Origin: an uncultured Pelagibacteraceae bacterium
GTDB taxonomy: Bacteria; Pseudomonadota; Alphaproteobacteria; Pelagibacterales; Pelagibacteraceae
Direction of reading: 5' to 3'
DNA: 64,000 nt
Assembly (NCBI GenBank): GCA_902519465.1
Contig: CABYJW010000001.1
Location: forward strand, 43,162-107,161
This document shows, in pieces, positions 9,816-18,948 of the stretch. Within the stretch, counting starts at the first letter, position 1, and every line of letters starts with the position of its first letter. The translations under genes were made by a program, and so were the position numbers. The notes beneath the pieces were generated by a model. The model had not been told where the DNA came from. It made no database searches and was given only the letters and a program-made list of their open reading frames with translations.

Positions 9816-10667
9816 ATGAAATTTGTTTCTTTTTTACAAAATAACCAAGCTAAATTTGGAATTTCTGATGGAAAAAACATCACAGATCTGACTGGAAAAA
9901 TCAGAGGAGCAAATACTTTAAAAGAATTGATTGCTAATAAATTAATTCTAGAAGCAAAAGAATTTTTAAAAAAAAATCCAGGAAAAATAAATCTTGATGA
10001 AATTGAATATCTGCCTGTGATTCCAAATCCAGGCAAAATTGTTTGCGTTGGTCTAAATTATAGTGAGCATGTGAAAGAGACCGGTAGAACAGTAGAGCAA
10101 AATCCGGTAATTTTTCTTAGAGTGCCCGAGAGCCAAACTGCACATAAGCAACCAATACAAAGACCTCAAGTTTCGGAAAGTCTAGATTATGAATGTGAGA
10201 TGGCTGTTATAATGGGTGATGCAGGGAAACATATTAAACCTGAGGACGCTCTCAAACATATAGTTGGTTATTCTTGTTATAATGAGTGCACCGTTAGAGA
10301 ATGGCAACAGCATACTAGACAATTTGGAATGGGTAAAAATTTTGAGAAGACTGGAAGCTTTGGACCCCACATGGTCTTGGCTGAAAATATTTCTGATTAC
10401 ACAAAATTATCAATTCAAACACGTTTAAATGGCAAAGTTATGCAAAGTGCTAGTTTAAGCCAGCTTATTTTCGATATCCCAAGTTTAATTTCATACGTTT
10501 CTAAAGCCATACCATGGAGAGCTGGCGATGTATTGGTTACAGGTACACCAGGGGGTGTCGGCTTCAAAAGAAAACCTCCAATATTTATGAAAGAAGGGGA
10601 CCAGGTAGAGGTAGAGATATCAGAAATTGGTATACTTTCGAACATAATTAAGGATGAAAAAATCTAA
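9816..10667 (+). CDS. Fumarylacetoacetate hydrolase (FAH) family protein
   Basis: KIVCVGLNYSEHVKETG, LDYECEMAVIMGDAGKHI, DVLVTGTPGGVGFKRKPP. Confidence 0.93.
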   Translation: MKFVSFLQNNQAKFGISDGKNITDLTGKIRGANTLKELIANKLILEAKEFLKKNPGKINLDEIEYLPVIPNPGKIVCVGLNYSEHVKETGRTVEQNPVIFLRVPESQTAHKQPIQRPQVSESLDYECEMAVIMGDAGKHIKPEDALKHIVGYSCYNECTVREWQQHTRQFGMGKNFEKTGSFGPHMVLAENISDYTKLSIQTRLNGKVMQSASLSQLIFDIPSLISYVSKAIPWRAGDVLVTGTPGGVGFKRKPPIFMKEGDQVEVEISEIGILSNIIKDEKI

Positions 10668-10714
10668 AATTAAAGCTAAGCTTAAATAATAAATTAATTT
10701 ATTTGGGGGAAAAA

Positions 10715-11731
10715 ATGATTAAGAAAAAACTGATTGGTTTTTTGTTTGGAGTTTTCTCTTTAAGTTTAATCAGTTCAGCATCTGCTACTGAGCTTAAATT
10801 GGCAACTTTCGAACCACCAAAAGCTTTCATCGCTAGTAAAATTCTAGGAGCGTGGGCTGAAAAAGTTAATAAATGTGCAAATGGTAAATTGAATGTAAAG
10901 ATGTATGCCGGTGGAGTTCTGGGTAGTCCGCCTAAGCAATATGACATAGTTACAAAAGGCGTTGCTGATATCTCGTGGACTGTTTTAGGTTACATTGGGG
11001 GTCAGTTTCCTTTAAGTTCAGTAATTGAGTTACCATTTTTAACAAGAACATCTGCTGCAGGTTCAACTGCTTTAAATACTTTATATGATGAAGGATATCT
11101 TGATAAAGAAATGTCGGGAATTCATTTAATTGGATTACACTCAAATCCTGGTTACCAAATTCATATGAAAGATACTAAGGTTATGGATCCAGCTGATTTT
11201 AAAGGAAAAAAAATGAGAGTTCCTAGCAAAATAGCAGGAACAATTCTTAAGACCTTAGGAGCTACTGGAGTAAAGGTTCCAGCTCCTGGTACTTACGAAG
11301 CTCTTAACAAAGGTGTGTTAGACGGAACGCCTTTTCCTTACACAGCTGTAGGTTCATTTAAATTATTTGAAGTAACAAAATATCACACAGAAGTTAATAT
11401 CACGAATGCTACTTTTGGTTTGATTATGAATAAAGACAAATACAAAAGTTTAGACTCAGTGCAAAAAAAATGTATTGATAAGTTCAGTGGTCATGCTTTT
11501 AGTGGTTGGGCTTCGAATTTAATTGATAGACAAAATGCTAAAATGAAAGAAGTTGTTGCAAACACTCCAGGTCATGAGATTGCGGTTGCTTCTCCTGCTG
11601 TCCTTGCTAAGTATAAAAAAATACTAAAACCTATTGAGAAAGATTGGTTAGCGGAAATGAAGGGCAAAGGTCTTGATGGTGATGGTGTGTTAAAAAGAGC
11701 CAGACAAATCATTAAGAAAATTGACGGTTAA
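10715..11731 (+). CDS. TRAP transporter substrate-binding protein (DctP type), with signal peptide
   Basis: MIKKKLIGFLFGVFSLSLISSASATELKLATFEPP; GKKMRVPSK and GVLDGTPFPY regions; ATG at 10715 follows a GGGGGA Shine-Dalgarno (ORF track uses a TTG at 10703). Confidence 0.93.
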   Translation: MIKKKLIGFLFGVFSLSLISSASATELKLATFEPPKAFIASKILGAWAEKVNKCANGKLNVKMYAGGVLGSPPKQYDIVTKGVADISWTVLGYIGGQFPLSSVIELPFLTRTSAAGSTALNTLYDEGYLDKEMSGIHLIGLHSNPGYQIHMKDTKVMDPADFKGKKMRVPSKIAGTILKTLGATGVKVPAPGTYEALNKGVLDGTPFPYTAVGSFKLFEVTKYHTEVNITNATFGLIMNKDKYKSLDSVQKKCIDKFSGHAFSGWASNLIDRQNAKMKEVVANTPGHEIAVASPAVLAKYKKILKPIEKDWLAEMKGKGLDGDGVLKRARQIIKKIDG

Positions 11732-11746
11732 TAATAATTAAATATT

Positions 11747-11784
11747 TTGAGCCCGCGTTATGTATAGCGGGCTCAAACTTTTTC
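11747..11784 (+). terminator. Rho-independent terminator after the TRAP substrate-binding gene
   Basis: 10-bp stem TTGAGCCCGC / GCGGGCTCAA, 10-nt loop, followed by ACTTTTTCT. Confidence 0.85.
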
Positions 11785-11799
11785 TAGTATATTAAATTC

Positions 11800-12774
11800 A
11801 TGGCAGTAAAAGCACTAAGCTACATTGGGGTAAACTCTGATAAACTCGAAGATTGGTCTGACTATTCAGAAAAATGTTTAGGTATGCAAAGAGTTGATAG
11901 AGGTAAGGGTGCTCTTTCATTTCGAATGGATGATCACAAACAAAGGTTAGCTATAACCGGAGATACTGGGGACAGCTTGGCATTTGTGGGTTTTGAGGTA
12001 GATAATAAAGATGATCTTCAAACTTACGCAGCAAAACTTGAAGCTAATGGTATAAAAGTAAATATTGGCAACTCATCTTATTCTGATAAACGATTTGTCG
12101 AAGAATTAATTCATTTTAATGATCCTCAGGGTAACAGGGTTGAAATGGTTTATAATCCAATGAAAGATACAGAACCTTTCAAACCTTCTCGGCCTATTTC
12201 TGGATTTAAAACTGGAGCTTTGGGTATGGGCCACGTAGTTTTACATGTTAAAGATTTTAATAAGGTAGTTCCTTTTTATAAAGATATATTAGGTTTTAAA
12301 ATAAGTGATTATAGTAATACACCAATCTCATTATGTTTTTTTCATATTAATGGACGTCACCACAGTTTAGCTTTGTTTGGTTCAGGAAAAGTTGGTTTTC
12401 ACCATTTCATGGTTGAGTACAACAGTCTGGATGATGTTGGACAAGGTTATGATTTAGTACAATACAAAGACAATGCTATTGCATATACAATGGGTCGGCA
12501 TACAAATGATTATATGACGTCTTTTTACTCTATTACACCTTCTGGTTTTTTTGTAGAGAACGGTTGGGGGGGAAGAATAATTGATCCAAGTACTTGGAAA
12601 TCTCATGAAACTTTTGAGGGACCAAGTTTTTGGGGCCATGAGAGACTTTATCTCCCAGAGAATGAGAGGATGAAGTTTAGAAACAAAAGATTAGATACAG
12701 CTTCGAAAGGGAAACAAGCTCCATTATTAGTTGATTGCCCTTGGCTATATTCAAAAATTAATAGTAAAAAATAA
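11800..12774 (+). CDS. VOC-superfamily extradiol ring-cleavage dioxygenase (BphC/MhpB-like type I)
   Basis: Two-domain VOC fold; GHVVLHVKDFNKVVPFYKDILGF, GFHHFMVE, MGRHTNDYMTSFYSITPSGFFVENGWGG, with putative H-H-E metal ligands. Confidence 0.85.
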   Translation: MAVKALSYIGVNSDKLEDWSDYSEKCLGMQRVDRGKGALSFRMDDHKQRLAITGDTGDSLAFVGFEVDNKDDLQTYAAKLEANGIKVNIGNSSYSDKRFVEELIHFNDPQGNRVEMVYNPMKDTEPFKPSRPISGFKTGALGMGHVVLHVKDFNKVVPFYKDILGFKISDYSNTPISLCFFHINGRHHSLALFGSGKVGFHHFMVEYNSLDDVGQGYDLVQYKDNAIAYTMGRHTNDYMTSFYSITPSGFFVENGWGGRIIDPSTWKSHETFEGPSFWGHERLYLPENERMKFRNKRLDTASKGKQAPLLVDCPWLYSKINSKK

Positions 12775-12794
12775 AATCAGTTTAATTTAAATTA

Positions 12795-14240
12795 ATGAAA
12801 CAATACGATGTTATAATTGTGGGTTTGGGTCCAACTGGAGGCACCCTCGCAAATTTATTAGCTCTTAATGGATTTTCAATACTAATTTTGGAAAGAGAGA
12901 AAAACTTATACGCTTTGCCTAGAGCAGTTCATTTTGATGATGAAATCATGAGGGTTTTTCAAACAATAGGAATTACAAAAAAGTTTCTAAAAAACACTAT
13001 AATCAACAAAGGTACAAAGTTTGTAAATTCTGATGGTAAAGTTTTACTTGATTGGCCACGTCCTAAGTCAATTACTAAAAATGGATGGTATCCAAGTTAC
13101 AGGTTTCACCAGCCAGATTTAGAGAGGAATCTTCGAAATCGACTTAAAAAATTTAAAAAAGTAAAATTGATGCAAAACACAGAAGTAATAGAAATTAAAA
13201 ACAATAGAGATTCGGTTAATTTATTATTTAAGAGTAAAAATAAACTGCAAAAAGTTCACTCAAAGTACGTAGTTGGCTGTGATGGAGCACGATCTACAAC
13301 TAGAGAGCAGATGGGTTCAGTTTTGGATAACTTGGGCTTTACTCAAAAGTGGGCTGTGGTTGACTTAATATTAAGAAAAAATAAAAATAAATTGCCAGAT
13401 AGAACAATTCAATACTCAAACTCAGAAAGACCAGCTACTTATTGTAGAAATGTTGGTAAAAGGAGACGATGGGAATTTGCTATTCAAGATAATGAAGATG
13501 AAAAAGAGATATTATCGGATGAATACATTTGGAATTTTCTCAAGCCTTGGCTTAAACCAAAAGATGCATATTTAGAGAGAAAAGCAATTTATATTTTTCA
13601 ATCAGCTATTGCAAGAAAGTGGAGAAAGGGTAGGATTTTTATTGCCGGGGATGCTGCTCATCTCATGCCACCATTTATGGGTCAAGGAATGTGTGCTGGT
13701 ATAAGAGATGCGTCTAACCTGGCTTGGAAAATTAGTTGGTGTATTAAAAAAAATCATAATGAGAAATTTTTAGATACTTATCAAACCGAAAGATTCTCAA
13801 ATGCAAAAGAGTATATCGAGACAACAATGCGAATGGGAGAATTTGTTAATGCCGTAGGATCAGAGAATATTACTGATAATATTTCGTCTGGTCCGGACGG
13901 TACAAAGAGTATGCAATCTATTAAGCCAAAGCTAGGAGTTGGGCTTGGTAGTAATAAAGATAAAAATAGGGGTAAAATTTTCCCGCAACTTAAAATGAAA
14001 GATGGCAAAACTTTAGATGAGAAGTTTTCAAGGTCACCCTTATTGCTTACTTCATCTAAATTGAGTAAAAAGTTATCTTTAAATAAAATTCAGTCTATTA
14101 CAGACAAAGACATTAGAGGTCTAAGCAACATATTAAAATCTTATAATGCAAAAGCAATTATTGTTCGACCAGACAGATATATTCTAAAAACATTTAAGAA
14201 AGTTAAAGATTTTAACCAAATAGAAACTTTACCGCTTTAA
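12795..14240 (+). CDS. FAD-dependent aromatic monooxygenase (MhpA / 3-(3-hydroxyphenyl)propionate hydroxylase-like)
   Basis: YDVIIVGLGPTGGTLANLLA, GCDGARSTTREQMG, RIFIAGDAAHLMPPFMGQGMCAGIRDASNLAWK. Confidence 0.87.
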   Translation: MKQYDVIIVGLGPTGGTLANLLALNGFSILILEREKNLYALPRAVHFDDEIMRVFQTIGITKKFLKNTIINKGTKFVNSDGKVLLDWPRPKSITKNGWYPSYRFHQPDLERNLRNRLKKFKKVKLMQNTEVIEIKNNRDSVNLLFKSKNKLQKVHSKYVVGCDGARSTTREQMGSVLDNLGFTQKWAVVDLILRKNKNKLPDRTIQYSNSERPATYCRNVGKRRRWEFAIQDNEDEKEILSDEYIWNFLKPWLKPKDAYLERKAIYIFQSAIARKWRKGRIFIAGDAAHLMPPFMGQGMCAGIRDASNLAWKISWCIKKNHNEKFLDTYQTERFSNAKEYIETTMRMGEFVNAVGSENITDNISSGPDGTKSMQSIKPKLGVGLGSNKDKNRGKIFPQLKMKDGKTLDEKFSRSPLLLTSSKLSKKLSLNKIQSITDKDIRGLSNILKSYNAKAIIVRPDRYILKTFKKVKDFNQIETLPL

Positions 14241-14991
14241 CTTTAGTTTCGTTATTTGGAGCTATACTTCCATCTGGCATTAAAAGAGAATTTTCAAAAC
14301 CAACTCTGATTTTACCACCAAGTTTAATTGCAGTTTTGAGACAAGACATTTCTTCTTTTGAAAAAGCGCATACAGCCCAATCTGCAATTAAATTGTGGTC
14401 TTTAAGTTTTTGTATAAATAATGGAATTTTTTCAGGGTTACTAACTTTGCCTGAATAATGTCCTATAGTGAACATACACCAAACTCTTGTTTCTAAAAGT
14501 TTTGCTTTTTTTAAAACGTCTGAGAGCAGATCTAAATCGTCTGGTTCATAACATATATGTTGAACTTTTGTACCTTCTTCATATAGTTTTTGATAAACTT
14601 TGATATCTTCTAATTCAGGTTTTCTTGATGGTATCATTTCCCTTACGGCAATTGAAATACCTGGTGGCAATACCTCATAAGCTAATTTTCGCATTTCGGG
14701 TGGGGAATATTTTCCAACAGCCTCTGTTGTTATTTGCAAATGCATTTTAGGAACTTTTTGATGAAGTTCGCTTAATGCTTCTTTGCATAAGCCAGAGTCT
14801 AAAATATGTTGGCCGTTTTCATTTCTAATGTGAAAGTGAATAGCGTCTGCACCAGAATGATAACAAGCTTGACCTGTTTTTACAATTTCTGGAATTGTCA
14901 TTGGAACTTCAGGGTGATCTTTTTTCATTGGCCTTGCTCCGTTCGGAGCTACCATTAGGTTGGGTAAATGTATTGGTTTAGAATAATCCAA
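14212..14991 (-). CDS. Beta-keto acid cleavage enzyme (BKACE / DUF849)
   Basis: VAPNGARPMKKDHPEVPMT, DAIHFHIRNENGQHILD, LGGKIRVGFENSLLMPDGSIAPNN. Confidence 0.9.
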   Translation of the reverse strand: MDYSKPIHLPNLMVAPNGARPMKKDHPEVPMTIPEIVKTGQACYHSGADAIHFHIRNENGQHILDSGLCKEALSELHQKVPKMHLQITTEAVGKYSPPEMRKLAYEVLPPGISIAVREMIPSRKPELEDIKVYQKLYEEGTKVQHICYEPDDLDLLSDVLKKAKLLETRVWCMFTIGHYSGKVSNPEKIPLFIQKLKDHNLIADWAVCAFSKEEMSCLKTAIKLGGKIRVGFENSLLMPDGSIAPNNETKVKAVKFLFG

Positions 14992-14992
14992 T

Positions 14993-16123
14993 TTAAAATA
15001 TTCCTTTGTTAGAAACCCTCAAACTAACATCTTTTAAAATATTAAGTTTATTAATATCTTTTAATATAACTTTTTTTATAGGCTCTGTAATTTTATTAAA
15101 TTTAAAAAAGTTATTTAAAAAATTTATTCCTAAACCGAAGAGAAGGTTTTCTGGTTTCCTTTGTCTTAAATATTCGTCTATAAATAATGAATCTTTGATT
15201 TGAATGCCATTTTTTACGTATTCTTTAATTTTACTATTTAAATACAAAACATCTCTAATAATTAAGTTAAAACCCTGTCCAGCGACTGGATGAACATTGT
15301 ACGATCCTTCTCCGAGTACTAAAGTATTTTTCTTGTTAAAATTTGACCTAAATTTAAATGATATTGGGAAACAGTCTATTTTAGAGATTGCGAAATTACT
15401 TTTTAATTTAAGAATTTCTTTTAGTTTTTTTGTCACAAGTGGGGTTGGGTTTTGGTTTTTAAATTTATCACTTACGCTCCAGACGAAAGAGAATTTGTTT
15501 TTGTTTAAAGGTAGAATGGCCATTGGCCCCTCTTTTAAGAAAAACTGCTTGGCAGTATCTATATTTAAATTGTGATTTACAATGGACGTGAATGCAATAT
15601 CATTTGTTTTGCTCTCAATAAATCTATCGCCAAATATATTTTTAACAATTTCTGATTTGCTACCTGTACAAACAAATATAGCATCATAATCGATTTTCTT
15701 ATTTGCGAAAAAAACCTTGTTCTTTTCAACATCTATTTTACTTACTTTTTTGTAGTATGTTTTTAAATTTTTATATGTATTTATTTTCTTTTGAATTATT
15801 TTTTTTAAAATTTCGTTTTGGAATAAAAACATTAAATTTTCATCTTTTTTTGAAAGATTCATAAAATGCTTGATTTCTCCAGAATACTCTTTGTAAAGAT
15901 CTATTTCTTTGGATTGAAAAAAAATTTTCTTATATTTTTTACCAATTAAATCAATCAGACTTTTATAGTTACTATCAGAAATAGCTGTAGTTCTTACATC
16001 TTTTCTTTTTTCTCCTTCGGGCGTCGCGATTAAGTGAACTTCTAAATTAAGCCTACCCAGAATTAATGCAGTTGTAAGACCTGTCAATCCATTTCCAATT
16101 ATACAAATTTTTTGTTTAATCAT
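14993..16123 (-). CDS. UbiH/UbiF/COQ6-family FAD-dependent hydroxylase
   Basis: ICIIGNGLTGLTTALILGRLN, RTTAIS, GEGSYNVHPVAGQGFNLIIRDV. Confidence 0.85.
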   Translation of the reverse strand: MIKQKICIIGNGLTGLTTALILGRLNLEVHLIATPEGEKRKDVRTTAISDSNYKSLIDLIGKKYKKIFFQSKEIDLYKEYSGEIKHFMNLSKKDENLMFLFQNEILKKIIQKKINTYKNLKTYYKKVSKIDVEKNKVFFANKKIDYDAIFVCTGSKSEIVKNIFGDRFIESKTNDIAFTSIVNHNLNIDTAKQFFLKEGPMAILPLNKNKFSFVWSVSDKFKNQNPTPLVTKKLKEILKLKSNFAISKIDCFPISFKFRSNFNKKNTLVLGEGSYNVHPVAGQGFNLIIRDVLYLNSKIKEYVKNGIQIKDSLFIDEYLRQRKPENLLFGLGINFLNNFFKFNKITEPIKKVILKDINKLNILKDVSLRVSNKGIF

Positions 16124-17126
16124 TTTTTTTTCTTATGAACTTAACAATAAAATCTATTGTCTCTGGTTTTGTCTCTGGAAGGACCCCATGTCCTAAGTTG
16201 AAAATATACGGATAATTTGAAAAAGTTGAGATGTATTTCATAATATTTTTTTGTAAATCTTCTAATGACCCAAGTAGAATTTTAGGATCTAAACCGCCCT
16301 GTATTGGTATTCCACCAGCCTTTTTCAAGATCCATGATGGTTCAATATCGTAATCTATGCTTATGCAATCTGGTTTAACTGTTTTGCAAAATTCTTCATA
16401 TTTTTTACTTATGCCTCTTGGAAAACAAATAATTGGCTTGCTTAGTTTCTTTAATCTTTCGACAATTCTTTTGGTTGGATCAAAACAAAAGTTTTTTATT
16501 TTATTTTCTGGAAGTAATCCTGCCCATGAATCGAATATTTGAACTATATCTGCTCCTGATTCTATTTGTTTTTTAAGGTGCAGGTATATTAAATCTTCAA
16601 TTTTATACATTAATTTTTCTATTTTTTCTTCTTCTTTAAAAAAGCTTTTAATATTAAAATTTTTCTTTGGTGACTCTTTGTTAATCATATAGACTAAAAG
16701 AGTCCATGGTGCCCCGGCAAAACCAATCAGATTTGTATTTTTTAGTTTTTCTTTTGTTTTTTTTATTCCTTCATAAACTGGAGATACCCGATCAATAAAA
16801 TCATCTTCTTTAAAATTTATTATTTTATCAAAATCTATTTCCCCTAGAATAGGCCCGTATCCTTTTTTAAATTCTACTTTTTGGTTTAAACCATAAGGTA
16901 TTATTAAAATATCAGAAAAAATTATAGCTGCATCTAATTTAAATCTATTTATGGGTTGTAATGTGATTTCTCTTACCAAATCAGGATTTAAGCATAGTCT
17001 TATAAAATCTTTATTTTCACTTCTAATTTTTCTAAATTCAGGAAGGTATCTACCAGCTTGTCTCATAAACCAAATAGGTTTAATAGAAACATCTTTATTA
17101 ATTATACAGTCTGTTATTTTATTCAT
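16116..17126 (-). CDS. hemE: Uroporphyrinogen decarboxylase
   Basis: KPIWFMRQAGRYLPEFRKIR, IIFSDILIIPYGL, GFAGAPWTLLVYM, FNLGHGVLPET. Confidence 0.97.
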   Translation of the reverse strand: MNKITDCIINKDVSIKPIWFMRQAGRYLPEFRKIRSENKDFIRLCLNPDLVREITLQPINRFKLDAAIIFSDILIIPYGLNQKVEFKKGYGPILGEIDFDKIINFKEDDFIDRVSPVYEGIKKTKEKLKNTNLIGFAGAPWTLLVYMINKESPKKNFNIKSFFKEEEKIEKLMYKIEDLIYLHLKKQIESGADIVQIFDSWAGLLPENKIKNFCFDPTKRIVERLKKLSKPIICFPRGISKKYEEFCKTVKPDCISIDYDIEPSWILKKAGGIPIQGGLDPKILLGSLEDLQKNIMKYISTFSNYPYIFNLGHGVLPETKPETIDFIVKFIRKKND

Positions 17127-17399
17127 ATTATATATTATAGTTTTAAATTATAATTGATGTAATAGGGTATGTTGGTTGGTATAATTTGAATAATTATTCA
17201 TTTATCTACATTTTTATACATTTTAAATGACATTATTTACTGAGAACTAGGTATTTATGCACAAAGTCTAATATAAGTTATAAAATTATAAACATAGGAT
17301 AAAATGTTCGTAATTTGTTAATCTCGTATGAATAAAAAAAATATTTCTATTAATCTATATGTATAACTATTAATTGTTATAATTTAATTAACAAAATTA
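17127..17399. other. Candidate chromosomal replication origin region (hemE/DUF299 intergenic)
   Basis: Longest intergenic space in the window (273 bp), very AT-rich; TTATGCACA at 17255-17263 matches TTATNCACA; TTATCTACA (17202-17210) and TTATAAACA (17286-17294) are near matches in the same orientation; flanked by hemE and DUF299, the Caulobacter Cori neighbourhood. Confidence 0.65.
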
Positions 17400-18221
17400 A
17401 TGACAGGAAAATACCAAATAGTTCTAATTTCGGATTCAACCGGCGAAACCCTTGGAAGAATCTTTCTTGCTATACAATCTCAGTTTGCAAGCTTTGAATA
17501 TGATAAAAAAGAATATGTTTTTATTAGAACAGAACAGCAAATAGATAAAATAATAAATGAGCACAAAGAAAAGAAAAATACAATTATTTTATACACAATA
17601 GTAGATACAAAATTAGCCAAATACCTTGCTAGTCAAAGCATTAAAAAAACTATTCCCTGCTTTGGGGTTCTTGGAAACTTAATACTTAGTTTTTCCAAAT
17701 TACTAAATCAAAAAGCCATACATAAACCAAGCGCTCAACATGTCTTAGACGAAGATTACTATAAAAGGATAGAGGCAATACAATTTACAATGTCACATGA
17801 CGATGGAAAGAAAACAGAGGACCTAAACCAAGCAGATATAATTTTGCTTGGCGTAAGTAGAACTAGCAAAACACCTACTTCAATTTATTTAGCAAATCGA
17901 GGCTACAAAACCCTAAATATACCACTAGTTCTTGATCAAGCAATTCCAGAAACACTTAGAGAAAATTTTTCTAACTTTTGCGTTATTGGTTTAATAGCAG
18001 ATCCTGAAAGATTATCTGAAATTAGAAAAACACGCGCAAGTGTAAACCAGGCAATAGATTTAAAAACTTACACCGATGCAGAGGCTATAAAGGTTGAGGT
18101 AGAAAATTCAAAGAAAATGATGAAACAGTATAGTTGGCCAACAATTGATGTAACACGAAGGTCAGTGGAGGAAACTGCAGCTTCGATAATTAAAATATTT
18201 GAAATTAAGAAAAATAAATGA
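17400..18221 (+). CDS. DUF299 / pyruvate,water dikinase (PPDK) regulatory protein
   Basis: ISDSTGETLGRIFLAI, LDEDYYKRIEAIQFTMSHDDG, DIILLGVSRTSKTPTSIYLANRGYKTLNIPL. Confidence 0.95.
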   Translation: MTGKYQIVLISDSTGETLGRIFLAIQSQFASFEYDKKEYVFIRTEQQIDKIINEHKEKKNTIILYTIVDTKLAKYLASQSIKKTIPCFGVLGNLILSFSKLLNQKAIHKPSAQHVLDEDYYKRIEAIQFTMSHDDGKKTEDLNQADIILLGVSRTSKTPTSIYLANRGYKTLNIPLVLDQAIPETLRENFSNFCVIGLIADPERLSEIRKTRASVNQAIDLKTYTDAEAIKVEVENSKKMMKQYSWPTIDVTRRSVEETAASIIKIFEIKKNK

Positions 18222-18802
18222 AAATAATTTTAGCTTCTAAAAGCGGTGTAAGAAAAAAAATTTTAGATCAAAATAATATTGAAAGCCAGGTCGTTGGATC
18301 AAATGTAAACGAAGACGAAGTAAAGGTTTCTTTGCTAGCAGAGGGCGCCAGCCCAATGTTGATATCTAAAAATCTAGCAGAACTTAAGGCAAATAAAGTA
18401 AGCTCTAAAACACCCGACCAAATTGTTCTTGGAGCAGACAGTGTTATTGATATAGGTGGAGAGCTAATATCAAAACCAAAATCAAGAGACGAAGCATTTG
18501 AAATTTTACAAAAATTAAATGGAAAAAAACATCAATTGATAAGTTCGGTATGTATATCTAAAAATGGATCAATGATTTGGAACTATACAGATGCCTCCAC
18601 TTTAACAATGAAAAAACTTAATTTAGACGAAATCAAAGTTTATTTAAAAAAAGTAGATGACAAAAATTTATATGCCTACGGAGTCTATCAGATCGAAGCT
18701 GGTGGAAAGGATTTGTTCTCAAAAATTGAAGGAGACGAAGATTCAATCATGGGACTTCCTGTGAAAAAAATAAAGGAGTATTTAAGTAGTTTGAAATGCT
18801 AA
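18218..18802 (+). CDS. maf: Maf-family nucleotide pyrophosphatase
   Basis: IILASKSGVRKKIL, LGADSVIDIGGELISKPKSRDEAFEIL, DEDSIMGLP. Confidence 0.93.
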   Translation: MKIILASKSGVRKKILDQNNIESQVVGSNVNEDEVKVSLLAEGASPMLISKNLAELKANKVSSKTPDQIVLGADSVIDIGGELISKPKSRDEAFEILQKLNGKKHQLISSVCISKNGSMIWNYTDASTLTMKKLNLDEIKVYLKKVDDKNLYAYGVYQIEAGGKDLFSKIEGDEDSIMGLPVKKIKEYLSSLKC

Positions 18803-18948
18803 TTTTAATTTGGGTTGTAGTTTGTATTATTTTTTATTTAGTCCAAAAAGTTCTTGGTAATTCTGGACATGCATTAGAATTATTCGCTTTATTCACAGCA
18901 TTAGCATTATTTTTTATTGATAGATTAAGCAGAAAAACAAAAAAATGA
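18796..18948 (+). CDS. Small membrane protein, 50 aa (not in the supplied ORF track)
   Basis: ATG at 18796 overlaps the maf stop and the TGA overlaps the aroE ATG (ATGA); MLILIWVVVCIIFYLVQKVLGNSGHALELFALFTALALFFIDRLSRKTKK, two predicted hydrophobic segments. Confidence 0.6.
   Translation: MLILIWVVVCIIFYLVQKVLGNSGHALELFALFTALALFFIDRLSRKTKK

Noticed and set aside
17127-17399. Riboswitch or small RNA leader for the DUF299 gene
   Set aside because: No stable GC stems visible; low-complexity AT-rich sequence and synteny fit an origin better.
17341-17399. CtrA-like TTAA-N7-TTAA sites near the DUF299 start
   Set aside because: TTAA repeats occur but with spacings such as 5, 9 or 10, and TTAA is common by chance in this composition.
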